A stretch of 64,000 bases of DNA from Siphonodentalium dalli. Its lineage: Eukaryota > Mollusca > Scaphopoda > Gadilida > Siphonodentaliidae. The notes under the pieces are model-generated. The model searched no databases and was not told the origin of the DNA. It was given only the letters and a program-made list of their open reading frames with translations. Both the position numbers and the translations under genes were made by a program. This document shows positions 22,720-34,177 of this stretch, one piece after another. Location of the stretch: positions 89,873,980 through 89,937,979 of the forward strand of contig CP136063.1 in assembly GCA_032622095.1 (NCBI GenBank). The letters are read 5' to 3'. Numbering within the stretch: the first letter of the stretch is position 1; every line of letters begins with the position of its first letter.

Positions 22720-23975
22720 TATATTTATATATATTTAGCGAAAAAGCCACTTTTGTAAATGTATTTAAATTGAATAGTGTATCGTGACAAAAACAGCCCA
22801 AAGTACCCAATAGCACCCTTGGCAAAAGTTAATAGGAACAATTTCTCTTCATATTGCAACCAGGTGATGTATTAAGTCAATCCTGCGTGAGTCCAAATGC
22901 GCCCAAAACATTACGCGTTCGTCTTTCCAAACCCAATGACGTATGGATGGTGTTGTGAGCTTGGTGTTATGAGCCGTTGCGCATTCACCGAGAAATAACT
23001 GCAACTAGCCACGTGGGCGCGGACCAATCAGTATGCTGGATTTAGTGATGACAACACTTAGTATGTAAATATATGTATCTGTAGCTGATTCTGACCAACA
23101 TGCAGCGTTTGAATGGATAACAATACTGTTATAACTGCCCCCCCCCCCCCCCCGGGTGATTAATTTGGACCGTACATCTTAATAATATGTACATGATTAG
23201 TCATTCCGCTTTTCTGATGTCATTACAAGCATTCAAATCTTATTTTTCAGACAGGAGGAGCTGCCTGATTGGATTGAGACATACAAATTTCATTCAAGGC
23301 CTGATATCTGATAACCAATCATAGAATCATGTTTCCTGAGTGTTTCTTGCAGATAATGATTACACTTGATACCAATATTATTAATTCTGTCCAAGACTGG
23401 ATGAGGAAGGATTTCAAATGTTATTCGGTGTACATGTAACGGATACATGTAATCTAGATGTTATCGGTATTCGTCCATGCATGACATAATGTGAGTTGTT
23501 GCTTTGTGACAGTCCTGGCTATATACATGTACCATATGTATACCAATGAATGGTATGCACTGAATTCAGTACTGTGCAGTGTGCAGCGAAGGGGAGGCTT
23601 TAATATATAACCAAATGATGACCAATGTCTTCATCAAAGGCAAAAATGACACATCCATTCCTTCCTTGATGGAGACCGATCAGTGACGTCTACATTTTAT
23701 CAGACTTAGTGGTGAAAATCTTGGCAAGTGAAGTTAGTGAATTCAATTCTACAACATACATGTACATGTACCTGTATGCTTCTGTATGTACCTGTATGAG
23801 TCTCAGAAAATGTGCACTATGGCATCCAGTGTATGCATAACCTTTGTTATACCGTACTTCATACTACATTGACCAGAATTTGGAGGTGTACCAGTTTCAT
23901 ATCTCTACACAAAGCACAACAGTACCCATGGATCAGTCTCAAGCCTTGTTTCTGAGCTTGTCTGAAGGATATGAA
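22720..23975. other. Intron sequence, nothing recognised
   Basis: It contains a C-run near 23137 and scattered tacatgtacatgt motifs, but no exon or element boundary that I can support. Confidence 0.35.
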
Positions 23976-23982
23976 CTTTTAA

Positions 23983-24349
23983 AGATATATTATGCACTTG
24001 TTCTGGTGCGTGAAACTGATCAGTTAGTACCAAGGCACTATGCCAACTGAAAGAAGGTAGCATTCTACTAACATAGCCGAAAATCGAAAGCAAATCAACC
24101 GTATCACTCCATAGAACACATTGTCTGAACTACGCTCATTTGTGAATATTTACTACTCGATTCGGGGCGCATCTATCGGCGATAATATAACGAAAACGAG
24201 TTCGCCTTTGATAGTTACTGCATTTAATTATGTATACGAATGATGGTGTGTGTTGTTAATTTGGATATAATATTTGTAAAAAGTACTACTTTGAACAAGA
24301 TTATTCTCCATTTTTATTTTATCACCCTATTGGAGTGTTTCACATCACT
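23983..24349 (+). mobile_element. TTAA element, GATATATT family, copy 3
   Basis: TTAA at 23979-23982 and 24350-24353. Begins AGATATATTATGCACTTG and ends GTTTCACATCACT. Aligns along its length with 8054-8407. Confidence 0.7.
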
Positions 24350-24559
24350 TTAAGTGACAAATTATTGCAGCATGTCAATATAATCAGATTCATGTACATG
24401 TACACACATACAGGCCTTAAAATCCATCACAGAATAAAAATATTCTGATGTTCCTTTATCTTTGTCAACCTGCTGTATCACCAAGTAATATGTACAAGGA
24501 GCTAAATGTGGCTTAGACATGTACCATACATGTACATTTAAAGACAGATAATCCGAGTT

Positions 24560-25084
24560 CACGCTCCTCAATTACCATTTCTTTGGCTTCAGGGGTAAAA
24601 ATAACTTATTCGAGTTGAGGAACACACCCTTTAAAGTTCTGAGTTAAAAAATATAATTTTTTGAAATCTGTTATTTTTCACCACCATGAATATTTCCCGG
24701 CCTAGCAAATATTCAATGAGTCGATTGACATAATCTTGATACCAAGTTGCGATGAACAAAATGTTGATTTATAACACGTTTTGGAAAATGTTACACTAGA
24801 GTTGACAGTAGTTACAGTAATGCCCAAAGTAATTGACCACTTAACCACAGCAGAATTAAATGGCTTGTTGCCATTCATCGGAAAGCTCTTGGGGAGAGCT
24901 TTCCGATGAATGGCAACAAGTCATATTTCCGACTAAATCCTGAAAAATTACCCATAATTCAGCTGTGGTTAAGTGGTCGATTACTTTGGCCATTACTGTA
25001 GCATTATGTTTTGGTAATTAATTGATTAAGAAATGTTGTTCTTAGAATCTGATGATATGGAGACCATGGAGAGATTGTTTACCT
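24560..25084 (+). mobile_element. TTAA element, GGTACTC family, interrupted copy
   Basis: From ctcctcaattaccatttctt to a right end ttgtttacct before TTAA at 25085-25088. The left terminus is decayed. It is interrupted at a gttgacagtagt site by the mariner-like MITE at 24815-24998. The uninterrupted version is at about 36893 (gttgacagtggttggcatt). Confidence 0.6.
24815..24998. mobile_element. Mariner-like MITE, 184 bp, TA target duplication
   Basis: TA flanks inverted ends CAGTAATGCCCAAAGTAA and (reversed) CAGTAATGGCCAAAGTAA. The core is a near-perfect hairpin (ttgccattcatcggaaagct and complement). TA duplication with CAGT ends fits Tc1/mariner MITEs. Confidence 0.7.
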
Positions 25085-25261
25085 TTAATTGTCAATGTTG
25101 ACTTTAAAGCATACTAGTAACATATGTTATGTTTATTTTATGTATCCCTGCATAAAATGGGGTGATAAATTTATATTATACTCACATCTGGTCTTTTGAT
25201 ATTTTGTGAGTAATTTATATGAAAGAATGGCATTGCATGCTAGCAATTCTGATAAACATCA

Positions 25262-25411
25262 CTGTTAAAATGAGGCTTGTTGCCATTCATCGGAAAGCTC
25301 TCAGAGAGCTTTCCGATGAATGGCAACAAGCCATATTTCCGACTAAATCCTGAAAAGTTACCCATAATTCTACTGTGTTTAAGGAGTCGATTATACTCGG
25401 GGGCATTACTG
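25262..25411. mobile_element. Mariner-like MITE, second copy
   Basis: It has the same hairpin core (gttgccattcatcggaaagc) and right end gggcattactg before TA. The left inverted end is missing, so the copy is 5'-truncated. Confidence 0.6.
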
Positions 25412-25544
25412 TATTCGATATCTCAAGCTGTTGCATACCGAAAAGACTTGGGCTAGTACCTGAACAGTAAACCTGCAATCTGCATGATTCATGAAACAGC
25501 TATTGAAACCATGCTGTATATACACAGAATTACACAATTTTGTT

Positions 25545-25660
25545 TATGGGTTTGTTGATATGACACAAGTGCTAGCGCACAATGACGGAATGAACAGCAC
25601 ACCCTAGAGTTCTATCTTTCCTCAATGGCACAAGTGCCGTATCAACAAATCCATTAATAC
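25545..25660. repeat. Imperfect inverted repeat
   Basis: gtttgttgatatgacacaag and ggcacaagtgccgtatcaac face each other across a roughly 60 bp spacer. Confidence 0.45.
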
Positions 25661-26085
25661 AAGTGTCTTTCTGTGTTTATTACACATCACCCGTCCTAGA
25701 ATATGTGCATTTAAAAATACAGGGTTACGATGTTTATTAAGGCACATACAGTGCTTGTTTTGTCATGTGTGATGATTTTTTTTCCTATCGTTTGAACTGG
25801 ATACTCAAATAACAGAAATTGTTATATATTTTTTTAGCAACCGACAGATTTGAGGTAACTCTTTCTATAAATATATTGAAAATCATGTGTCGGGATGTAA
25901 TTATTAGCAATCAATATATTTTTTGTTGCATATATAGGTTTATACAATTTTAAGAGGCAGAACAAGATACAGGTACTTTGTATAGTTTCATTTCGCGAAT
26001 GTACACAGTATCTTGTTTGGCCTCTTGCAATTTTAGAAACCCATAACTGTAACGAGAAATTGTTGATTGTATATTTAAAGTTTAA

Positions 26086-26578
26086 AGGTACGGGAGGCCT
26101 TGGCGGTGGGTATGCTGTGAAAATATTTCCACCGGTCAAAAACCGCCACAAACAGAAAGAATATTAAAATGTAGACAGACTTTGTCCGTATACAAATAAG
26201 AAATATCGCATAAACAGTATGTTATTGTCATATGTTTGACCATTCTTATGTAAACAAAAGCATAAAAAGGTACTTTCCTGGTGTTTGTTTATATTATGAT
26301 GGTAAACATAAAGAGCGTTCATTGTTGCTGAATTTTGATATGGAACGAATAAAGAGCATTTATATGATTTGTGTGTGATTAGCCAGTAACACTGTGCTGC
26401 CTTCTGTAACACAATCAGGCTCCTGCTTAGGTAAAATATAGTAGGTCTTTATGATAGCATGCTGTTTACGCGATGGTCATGGTATATATGAACAAAACTC
26501 TATGCGTTTTAATGTTTTTCTGTTTACGGTGATTGAAACAAATATGAATATTTTCGACAACTAAGGCCTCCCGTGCCT
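26086..26578 (+). mobile_element. TTAA element, ACGGGC family, copy 2
   Basis: TTAA at 26082-26085 and 26579-26582. Ends AGGTACGGGAGGCCT and reversed AGGCACGGGAGGCCT. Interior gcggtgggtatgctgtgaaa matches the copies at 878-1395 and 31927-32444. Confidence 0.8.
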
Positions 26579-26639
26579 TTAAGCCCCCTTATTGTCTCTA
26601 TTATACATTTAACAATGATATTTACAAAGAAGTTTTTAT

Positions 26640-27240
26640 ATTCAGAATAAATGTCAATTGTATATTTTAAAACACAATTGAAATTATATATTAATTTAAA
26701 ATTAAATGTTTTTCTTAATTAAGAATTGTTTTCTAATGTATCTTTCCTAATTGGGGAAAATATTCCTAGTTAAGAAAACTTGTTTTCCTTACTTAGATTT
26801 ATTTTCCTGCTTGAGAAAATCTCATTCTAGAAAAAATTGGCATCACTTAAGAAAAAATATCTTGACGATATTTCTAACTATAGAAAATATAATTTCTTGT
26901 TCTAGATTAATTGTATAGCTTTCTTAAATTTCTAGCTATTCTCCCAAGATAATCGCAGTATCTTAAACTTATCTTATTTCAAGAAAAATAAACTTATGTG
27001 AGAAAAACAATCTTTCCTACATTAAGAAAAAAAATCTATACTAAGATTTTTTTACTAGGATTTTCTTACTAAGATTACTGTGTTTTCTTAAAGAAATTTT
27101 CTCAGACAAGAAATTTTTCCACCCTTTCATTTCTTGACCTAGAAAATATGTTTTTCTTATTTTTCTAGCTATTCTCCCAAGATAATTTCTCATTTCAAGA
27201 TTTTTTTTTTCCTGAATTGAGAAAATATTTTTGGCAGTGC
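26640..27240. repeat. AAGAAAA/TTTCTT degenerate repeat block, right-type end
   Basis: About 600 bp of irregular ttttctta and aagaaaat repeats. Two copies of agctattctcccaagataat lie at about 26933 and 27164. The end tatttttggcagtg complements the start of the block at 14389. Confidence 0.5.
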
Positions 27241-27328
27241 ATGGAAGAAGTTTTGAAAACAAATACTTTGATATAATTATACCTCTTCTACCCTGGCACA
27301 TAAAACAGCATCACAAAACAAGAAAACG

Positions 27329-27373
27329 GATATATATATATATATATATATGTGGTGTGTGTGTGTGTGTGTG
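27329..27373. repeat. Compound microsatellite (TA)n(TG)n
   Basis: About ten TA units followed by about ten GT units. Confidence 0.9.
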
Positions 27374-27915
27374 CGTAACGTTTTCACAAGTTTCTTTCGT
27401 CGACAGAACTCTTAAATGCAATATCGTATGGTCCGTATTATGCATCGCTATTTCCTCCTAGTTTGTCGTGGCACGATCGAACTAGAACATGTTGAATTAG
27501 TTTTACTGCTGTGTAATGTATGTCTTATGTATACATTTATACAGCATGGACCCAGTTAATGTGGGTGTATTATGGCGGAACGTGCTTAATGGTTCATGCA
27601 CAGGTTTTTAAAATGTGCTGAAGGATACACAGAGTTTGATACAGATCAGCACTATCGCAGTTACTTCTGTGTTGCCGAAAGTCTGGCGTCGATCCAGTTT
27701 TCAGTTAATTTTAATTTAATTTCGTTGGAACGTTTTCAATTATTTTCCAACAGAAATCATGACAGACACGAAAACTAAACGTCATTTAGAACGACATTTC
27801 AAAACCTGTGTACCTTTCAGTTCAGCACATTTCAAAACATTTGTAGTTTGTACCGTTCAACTTCTTTTTTTGTTGTTGGCGAGAGTGACCCCTTCAGATG
27901 TATAATGTCATTTAA

Positions 27916-28364
27916 AGGCCCACTTAATTTTCGAACCCCCAGATTACATTATATAAAATATTTGCCATATTATATACCATTTGAAAGAGGAAGCTCCAAA
28001 ACATTGTATAATAAAATTATCTGGTGTAATAAACTGTGAACATGTTGTTTTTGTTGAGTTGCCAACGCGTTTTGTCATCAAGAATGAAGTAAAAATCAGT
28101 ATTATTTTCAATGCAGGGTGAATAACTCTATATATTGAAGATAGAGTTCTTCCCCTTCCATTGGAAAAGTTTGAATTCTGTTGCATTCTGGGTGACAGAG
28201 GGGGGAAGTCTTCTATTTATCAGTGGGAATCTTCTGAGACACAGTTGTTTAAAATATTGGTGAATTCTAGCATTTTAATCATATTTTTGGCATAGATTGT
28301 TATTAAAACCGTATATCAAGTCAACATAAAAAAATAATTGGCGACTCGAAAATTAAGTGGGCCT
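27916..28364 (+). mobile_element. TTAA element, AGGCCC family, intact reference copy
   Basis: TTAA at 27912-27915 and 28365-28368. Perfect inverted ends AGGCCCACTTAATTTTCGA. The 449 bp copy defines the empty site for the element nested at 1703-2837 and the family limits used elsewhere. Confidence 0.85.
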
Positions 28365-28865
28365 TTAAGTCGAAGTAGCAAACATCAAATTTTATTCATT
28401 TTCCCCGCTTATTAGACACACAGAATCGCCATGGGACAGAAATTAATCTCCCGACGTTTCTTCCATATCGATTAACGTACCAGGACCCCCCCCCCCATAC
28501 ATGGTGATTCGTGCCACTATGCCGAACACATAGAATTAGATGCATTTTATGTTTGGCACGTGACGTCACACCATGCATTCCGCCCTCTGCTATTAACGCC
28601 CTCGGGTGTATACTGCCCTATATATTCTAGATAGCTATGGTTCGCTGGGCGTTTTATTTATAGATAATGGGTTTTTCCGGTTGTGACAATTCGCAGTAGG
28701 TCCCTATTTGCGGAGGTCTATTTGCGGAGCTCCCCGAATTCGCGGAGGTCCCCTAACATTATCGAAATATGTTGATTTTAATGAGGGAACGGGTGCGTAT
28801 ATATGTCAATTGATACGTATTTTAAACAAATAACGACACGATCATCGTAATAGTGGTTTGTTCTA

Positions 28866-28925
28866 TCAATCATATCATAATCATCATAATCATCATAATC
28901 ATCATCATCATCATCACCATCATAC
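28866..28925. repeat. (CAT/AAT) trinucleotide microsatellite
   Basis: Alternating cataat and catcat units, about 18 triplets. Confidence 0.85.
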
Positions 28926-29088
28926 GGAACAAGTCTTGCGACTTTTCATCCTAATAACATTATTTGCAATGCTTGTTTACAAATATATGTATCGTCATTC
29001 GATATTTACTTGTGAGTCACTTGAACATATTACTTGTCGTCGAATTCGTATTTATATAATAGAAGAATGAGTCTATGTATATTTTGGA

Positions 29089-29415
29089 TTAATCGAGTGT
29101 TGGAGCCTCAACAGCGAAGTCTGGCAGAGCGTTCCAGCTATTTACCACCCTCTGTGTGAAGAAATATTTTCCTATGGTCTTGTTAACAATGGGCATCTGT
29201 AGCTTTTTATTATGTCCTCTTGTTCTTCCTGACGAATGTCTTTCTAATAGGTCACATACATTAATATTGTTATGACCATTCAACAGTTTGTATACCTCGA
29301 TTAGAACTCCTGTAAATATTCAGATTGAGTCTTAACATTCGGTCTCGGTAGCATAGAGTTTTGATTTGACGAACTAGTTTCGTTGCTTTTCTTTGTACTT
29401 CTCTAACACAATGAT
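29089..29415 (-). pseudogene. C-terminal fragment of a non-LTR retrotransposon reverse transcriptase
   Basis: Read on the minus strand, one frame gives REVQRKATKLVRQIKTLCYR near 29400. After a frame change the sequence has GHNNINVCDLLERHS, then RTRGHNKKLQMP and finally FFTQRVVNSWNALPD. This is the order seen at the C-terminus of CR1/Jockey-type LINE polymerases (QRKATK..., ...VYKLLNG..., RTRGH...KL, FF..RVV..WN.LP). The catalytic part is absent and at least one frameshift is present, so it is a 5'-truncated dead copy. The tail after the final stop at about 29089 shows no obvious simple repeat. Confidence 0.8.
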
Positions 29416-29439
29416 TTGATATTTGTGATGTGGGCTCAA

Positions 29440-30930
29440 TGCAGAGTTACATTATTCGATGATAGGTTTGACCATGCGTATGTAGAGCAATTAGAACGTG
29501 TCGATGTGCAAGTTCGTGAAAGTTCTGTTGAATATGCCGATGATTTGAGAAGCTTTATTATTTTAGGATATTGTAGGAAGGCTAATCTGGCCGTGTCAAT
29601 TGAGCTATAGCAATGGGATTTCTCGCAGGACAACACATTTCGGATGTTCGTGGGGTGTGTATTCGCTGGATGTCTTATAGTTGCAGTATGTAACTATTAT
29701 TACCGCGTTAATTGCTTTCGATGTTTATGTATGAACAATGGCTGGGCCATGCACTCTTGGTGGGAACACATGGGTGAGGACACACGTACTACAACAGTAG
29801 TGATGGCATAGTAGGTGTGACAGTTGATTATGGTGGAGTTTGGTGACAACTGGTCGTCATAATTAGTATGCCATAGTAAGCCACGTCGCCCTATGCAAAT
29901 TCGCTCAATGAGTCTACCAAGCTCTACCAGCGACGGTCGATCTCTCAAGGATGTATCTACCTGAATGTCTTGTCGCTGTTGATCTTTACTCGACACGCAG
30001 TGTTATATTTTGCATGCTAACACACAAATCCACTTGATAACGTAATGAATAACAAATTTCTGTCAACAGGTATGAGTGTTCTTATACTAAGAACAAATCG
30101 CCCGTGTAATTTCTCAGCAAATGTAAGTGAGTTAAACATTATGCGTAGAACTAAACGTCAAACAATTAAAAAAAAGCAATTGGGGAACTGTCTTAATACT
30201 CATTAAAGTAATATAAGTAGATGAACATGCATTGAGATCATATTAAAAAAAACTGCACATGCATGATACGTGAGTGAATGAGGAACCAGGCCACGGTCAA
30301 ACACAATTCTGGACGATCGATCGTGCAATTATATCAGGCGATTCTTCAAGGATTGGCCATTTATAAACGGACAATCCGTACCTAAAATGTTCGTTAATTA
30401 ATGGACAATCCGACCACGCGTGGCACGCGAGCTTGGTATTGTCCACTAAATGACGACATGTATAGCTAATCCTGCATGTTAGCTTCATATTTAATATGAA
30501 GGGCAATAACTCTATAAAGAATGTGAATTTACTAAATAACGGCGATTTGTATGAGAAGAAGTGTTTTTGACGAAATAACGGAGATATTTGAAGAAGAGTT
30601 TTTAACGAAATAACGGAAATATTCGAAGAAGTGTTTTTAAAGAAGTTATGACGACCAATTGTCACCAAACTCCACCATAATAAATTGTCACACCTACTAT
30701 GCCATCGCTTCTGTGATTCGTGTGTCCGCAGCTAATGCCTCCGATTTTTGATCCGCATTTAGAAGCTTTCTGGTGTGGTGAATGAGAAACCTTCAGTAAT
30801 GAGCCGTAGTTTTTTGGTAATAATTTGAAGGATTAGTTGTTTTAACGGAATTCTGAGGTGGTGCATTCGTGTAACCAATATATTTTATATTATAATTTAT
30901 ATTTATGGCTAATAATATGTCTATCCTATC
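29440..30930 (+). mobile_element. Partial direct copy of the 34.2-35.4 kb element, interrupted
   Basis: Segments gttcgtgaaagttctgttga to tggtgggaacac (about 29510-29770) and ttttgatccgcatttagaag to tttatggctaata (about 30747-30915) match 34788-35070 and 35071-35225. The gap is the inverted-repeat element at 29785-30715. An open frame over 29416-29610 (VRESSVEYADDLRSFIILG) is partly kept in the copy at 34.8 kb but broken in the inverted copy at 33.1 kb. Confidence 0.6.
29785..30715. mobile_element. Inverted-repeat element nested in the 29.4-30.9 kb copy
   Basis: Arms of about 70 bp: gatggcatagtaggtgtgac...ggtcgtcataa near 29793-29862 and the complement at about 30645-30713. The interior shares cgaaataacgg...atttgaagaag repeats with the element at 11859-13236, suggesting one broad family. 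No clean target duplication was found. Confidence 0.55.
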
Positions 30931-31136
30931 ATATACTTGAAAACCATGCGCGTGCTGTGATGAGCTTATTAATAGCTTATAGTTCACTTATCACTGGTTG
31001 GTATATTCCCGCGACGAATTTAGAGAGTATACGTCGATACATTGATGTGTCGGTATTCCAGGCTTATATACTGTTTTTCCATAATCAGCATGTTTATCGA
31101 AATGCATCAATTCAGATTTCACATATTCCATGTTTT

Positions 31137-31497
31137 TATACTCCCGTTTGAAAAAACGGTCGTATTATGTAAATGGGTTGTCGTCCGTCCGCTTTTGGTT
31201 TCCGGATGATAACTTTAGATTGAATCGAGTGAACTGAACCAAAATTTGGTATGTTAGTTTACCACACCAAAATACAATTCAAGTTCGAATATGGGTTTCG
31301 TCCGCATGATTTTGACTGAGTTATGCCCCTTTTCGACTTAGATTTTACCTGCTATGCGGTTTCCAAGTTATTGTGTTTTATTTTTGTTATTATTTCGTCT
31401 TGAGTCAAAGGTTTCATACAAATGAATTAAACCTTGCCCCACTCTACTCCAGAAACGGGCGTATTATGCCACGCCCCGACGGCGTGCTCTTGTTGTT
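31137..31497. repeat. Dispersed repeat with cgtattatg borders
   Basis: Left part cccgtttgaaaaaacggtcg plus tattatg. Right part gaaacgggcgtattatgcca followed by a small GC hairpin (cgccccgacggcg). This arrangement recalls short non-autonomous elements of molluscs, but no second copy lies in the window. Confidence 0.3.
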
Positions 31498-31605
31498 AAT
31501 GTTTTACCAATTTTGGTTGATCCCTTCCCATCCCCATTCCTGATCCGAATATGGTCATGGTCCTGCACTTAGGTATCTTACATCGGAACATAGTTATATA
31601 CTCAC

Positions 31606-31802
31606 TCGGGTCCAATTGGACTTCGACAGCTATGGAAAACATCTCCACTGGAGGTGTGTTATCATCAGCCGCCGAATGCTCCGTAACCAACGTGTATGTG
31701 TTTCCTTCATCAACCGACGTGAGACCAGTGACTACATACACAATACCGTTTAGTTCTCTATCCCAGGTCGTTGACTTTCTCCATTCGAGATCATCACCCA
31801 TC
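31606..31802 (-). CDS. Exon 5: C-terminal half of the beta-rich domain
   Basis: The acceptor tcatattttacttaaag ends at 31803; the donor CCCGA/GTGAGTATA is a near-ideal consensus after base 31606. Length 197 nt, phase 2 in and 1 out. Residue 146 is Val (GT plus G). Residues 147-211 start MGDDLEWRKSTTWDREL, continue NGIVYVVTGLTSVDEG and end IAVEVQLDP. The VYVV, TYTLVTE and FSIAVEV segments alternate like beta-strands of an extracellular sandwich. I do not recognise the family. No cysteines here. Confidence 0.8.
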
Positions 31803-31926
31803 CTTTAAGTAAAATATGACGTAATATTGTCAGGATGATGTGTTATGCAGGGCTGGTAATCTACCAGTCTCGTTGAAACTAGACCAATATTTCATCAACG
31901 CTAGGTCTCAAGACTCCGGTACTTAA

Positions 31927-32444
31927 ATGCATGGGCGGCGTTCGTTGCAGAAATATTCATATTTGTTCAAATCGCCATCAACAGAAGGAACGCCAAAATA
32001 TATACAGTTCCGCTCATATATCAAACATAATCAGCGCGTAAACAGTATATTGTCGTCAAGATGTACGATGGTGTACGTAAACAAGAGCCTGCTCGTGTTA
32101 CAGAAGTTGTGTTTCTGTTTGCATAACACAGCGCAATTCTATTGGTTAATCACACACAAATGATATAAACGCTCTTTATTATTTCCATATCAGGAAAACA
32201 GTAACAAATAACGCTCTTTATGTTTATCATATCCGGATCTAATCAAAAGCCAGGTAACGTAACGTGTTTTGCTTTTCTTTACATAACAAAGCGGAAAATT
32301 GACAATAACATTCTGTTTATTCCATATTTCTTATTGGCATAAGAACAAAGTCTGTCTAAATCTTACTATTCCTTCTGTTTATGGTGGTTTTTGACGGAGG
32401 TGAATATTTTAACAGCATACCCACCGCGAACGCCGCCCGTATCT
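31927..32444 (-). mobile_element. TTAA element, ACGGGC family, copy 3 (reversed)
   Basis: TTAA at 31923-31926 and 32445-32448. Starts ATGCATGGGCGGCG and ends CGCCCGTATCT. Same 518 bp length as the copy at 878-1395. Confidence 0.8.
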
Positions 32445-32532
32445 TTAAATTGATTTAAGCGATAAAAGGGAATCCCCAGATCTCGACAGCTCATTAATAT
32501 TCATCTTTCCAAATAAATCACTGCTCACTGTT

Positions 32533-32721
32533 TTGATTGACGTGCGAGAATTCCCACATGATTGTGTTGATAACAATTACAATTCGCATTTAAAAGCCTC
32601 CGTCAAGTCGGTTCTGTCAAAGAGATTGGGAGCAAACTCCGCTGCACGATTTAGCCTTCGCAATATTTATCATAACCTCAAAAGGAAATTGCGAGTAGCG
32701 ACACAATGCATAACACCATAG
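32533..32721 (+). CDS. Unrecognised 62-codon open frame
   Basis: It encodes a basic peptide with NNYNSHLKASVKSVLSKRLG and LRNIYHNLKRKLRVATQ. Composition is protein-like, but there is no recognisable domain and no matched splice sites. It lies between two mobile elements and may be a relic. Confidence 0.15.
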   Translation: MIDVREFPHDCVDNNYNSHLKASVKSVLSKRLGANSAARFSLRNIYHNLKRKLRVATQCITP

Positions 32722-33235
32722 TCAGAAATGGTAACGCCCCCCCCCCCACGATCATATTATTAGCCATAAATATAAATTATAATATAAAATATATTGGTTT
32801 TAAAACTACGGCTTATTACTGCAGGTTTTTCATTCACCAAACCAGAAAGCTTCTAAATGCGGATAAAAAATTGTGTTCCCGCCATAAAATCTTCAAGTGT
32901 GCATGGCCCAGCCATTGTTCATACCTAAACATCGAACGCAATTAACGCGGTCATAATAGTTACATACTGCAACTATAAGACATCCAGCGAATACATACCC
33001 CACGAAAACCCGAAATGTGTTGTCCTGCGAGATATCCCATCGCTATAGCTCAATTTGACACGGCCAGATTAGCCTTTCTACAATATCCTCACACAATAAA
33101 GCTTCTCAAATCATCGGCATAGTCAATAGAACTTTCACGAACTTGGACATTCCAACTACAGCTTTTACCGGACCCGGGGTCGCAGTAAAACTTTAACGCG
33201 TACCAAAATAAGCGGAAAAAAACAATTATCTATTT
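32700..33235 (-). mobile_element. Inverted partial copy of the 34.2-35.4 kb element
   Basis: The reverse complement of this segment matches 34690-35265, from ccatagtcagaaatgg through gaccccgggtccggtaaaag to ttattttggtacgcgtt. Together the two form a 0.5 kb inverted repeat about 1.5 kb apart. Confidence 0.65.
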
Positions 33236-33848
33236 ATAACATCCCCATAGGACCACATATTTCTAAAATTTGTAGATCAGTATACACCGGTGGCGTTAAT
33301 AAACACGAACGAAATGATTATATAAATCATGTTATGATAAACAAGCTATCTGTTCTTCGAAATATTGCGTCATCTCCTTATTTAGACATGCGCGCGCAAT
33401 TTACTATGATTTAGAATACAACCATATAGTAAAAATGCTTATTTGGTGCGTTGCGATATATCTTTATTTAGACACGCAAATTACTACGATTTAGACTGCC
33501 ACCGCAGTAGTGTGTGACGTAATTATAATATCCTATACGAGAAAATACGAACTGGATTAATAAGTGTTAATCTGTTTCAAAAGCAATTATATTAGGTACA
33601 TAATTTATATCTGATCATTCCCCAATTATGAATTAACACATATTAGATGTGTTTTAACCCACACACAGCTGCCACGATGGGAACTATATGGGTAAATTTG
33701 ACTACCTTTGATTAGTTAGCAAGTGCGACGTAATACGTAGTTTGCATTAAGTGTAAGTATTAATTGTCTTTTGCAGGAAGTTATTGATTGGTCGAAGCAT
33801 CGCATTTAAACACCAAATCGCCAGCGGAACAAAAATCTAATTATTGCT
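33236..33848. other. Intron 4-side sequence, nothing recognised
   Basis: It includes the loose direct repeat catctccttatttagacatg and gatatatctttatttagaca (about 33370 and 33450). No exon seen. Confidence 0.35.
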
Positions 33849-33852
33849 TTAA

Positions 33853-34088
33853 TCCTTTCTATACTATATGCATTAGTCAGTTAAAATGTGACCATCGGAA
33901 TGGTTTATTATTGACGCGCAGGGATGTACAGGTAATATAAGCAGATGACAGATAAATAAAAATATAGAAGGAGTCCTATTTATCGAGGGAAATGTTTAGA
34001 TAATAAGTTCTAGTCGTTTGTTGAACTTATTATCTGAACATTTCCTATGGGATAACTACTCATCAATGATGCTTTAGTATAGAAAGGG
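33853..34088. mobile_element. TTAA element, TCTATAC family, reference copy
   Basis: TTAA at 33849-33852 and 34089-34092. Ends TCCTTTCTATACT and reversed CCCTTTCTATACT. Its right 70 bp (gttcagataataag-type through atcaatgatgctttagtata) is one unit of the 68 bp array at 60400-62158. Confidence 0.7.
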
Positions 34089-34177
34089 TTAAAATAATCT
34101 CTTTATATGACATGTAATATCAGTTATGCTTCCTTTGTCACCAGTGAGAGTGGCCCAACTGAGATCCTACATCACTT

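Noticed and set aside
29516-29560. YADD motif as a reverse-transcriptase active site
   Set aside because: The surrounding residues do not match RT, and the sister copies have FADD or stops. The real LINE remnant is the adjacent minus-strand fragment at 29089-29415.
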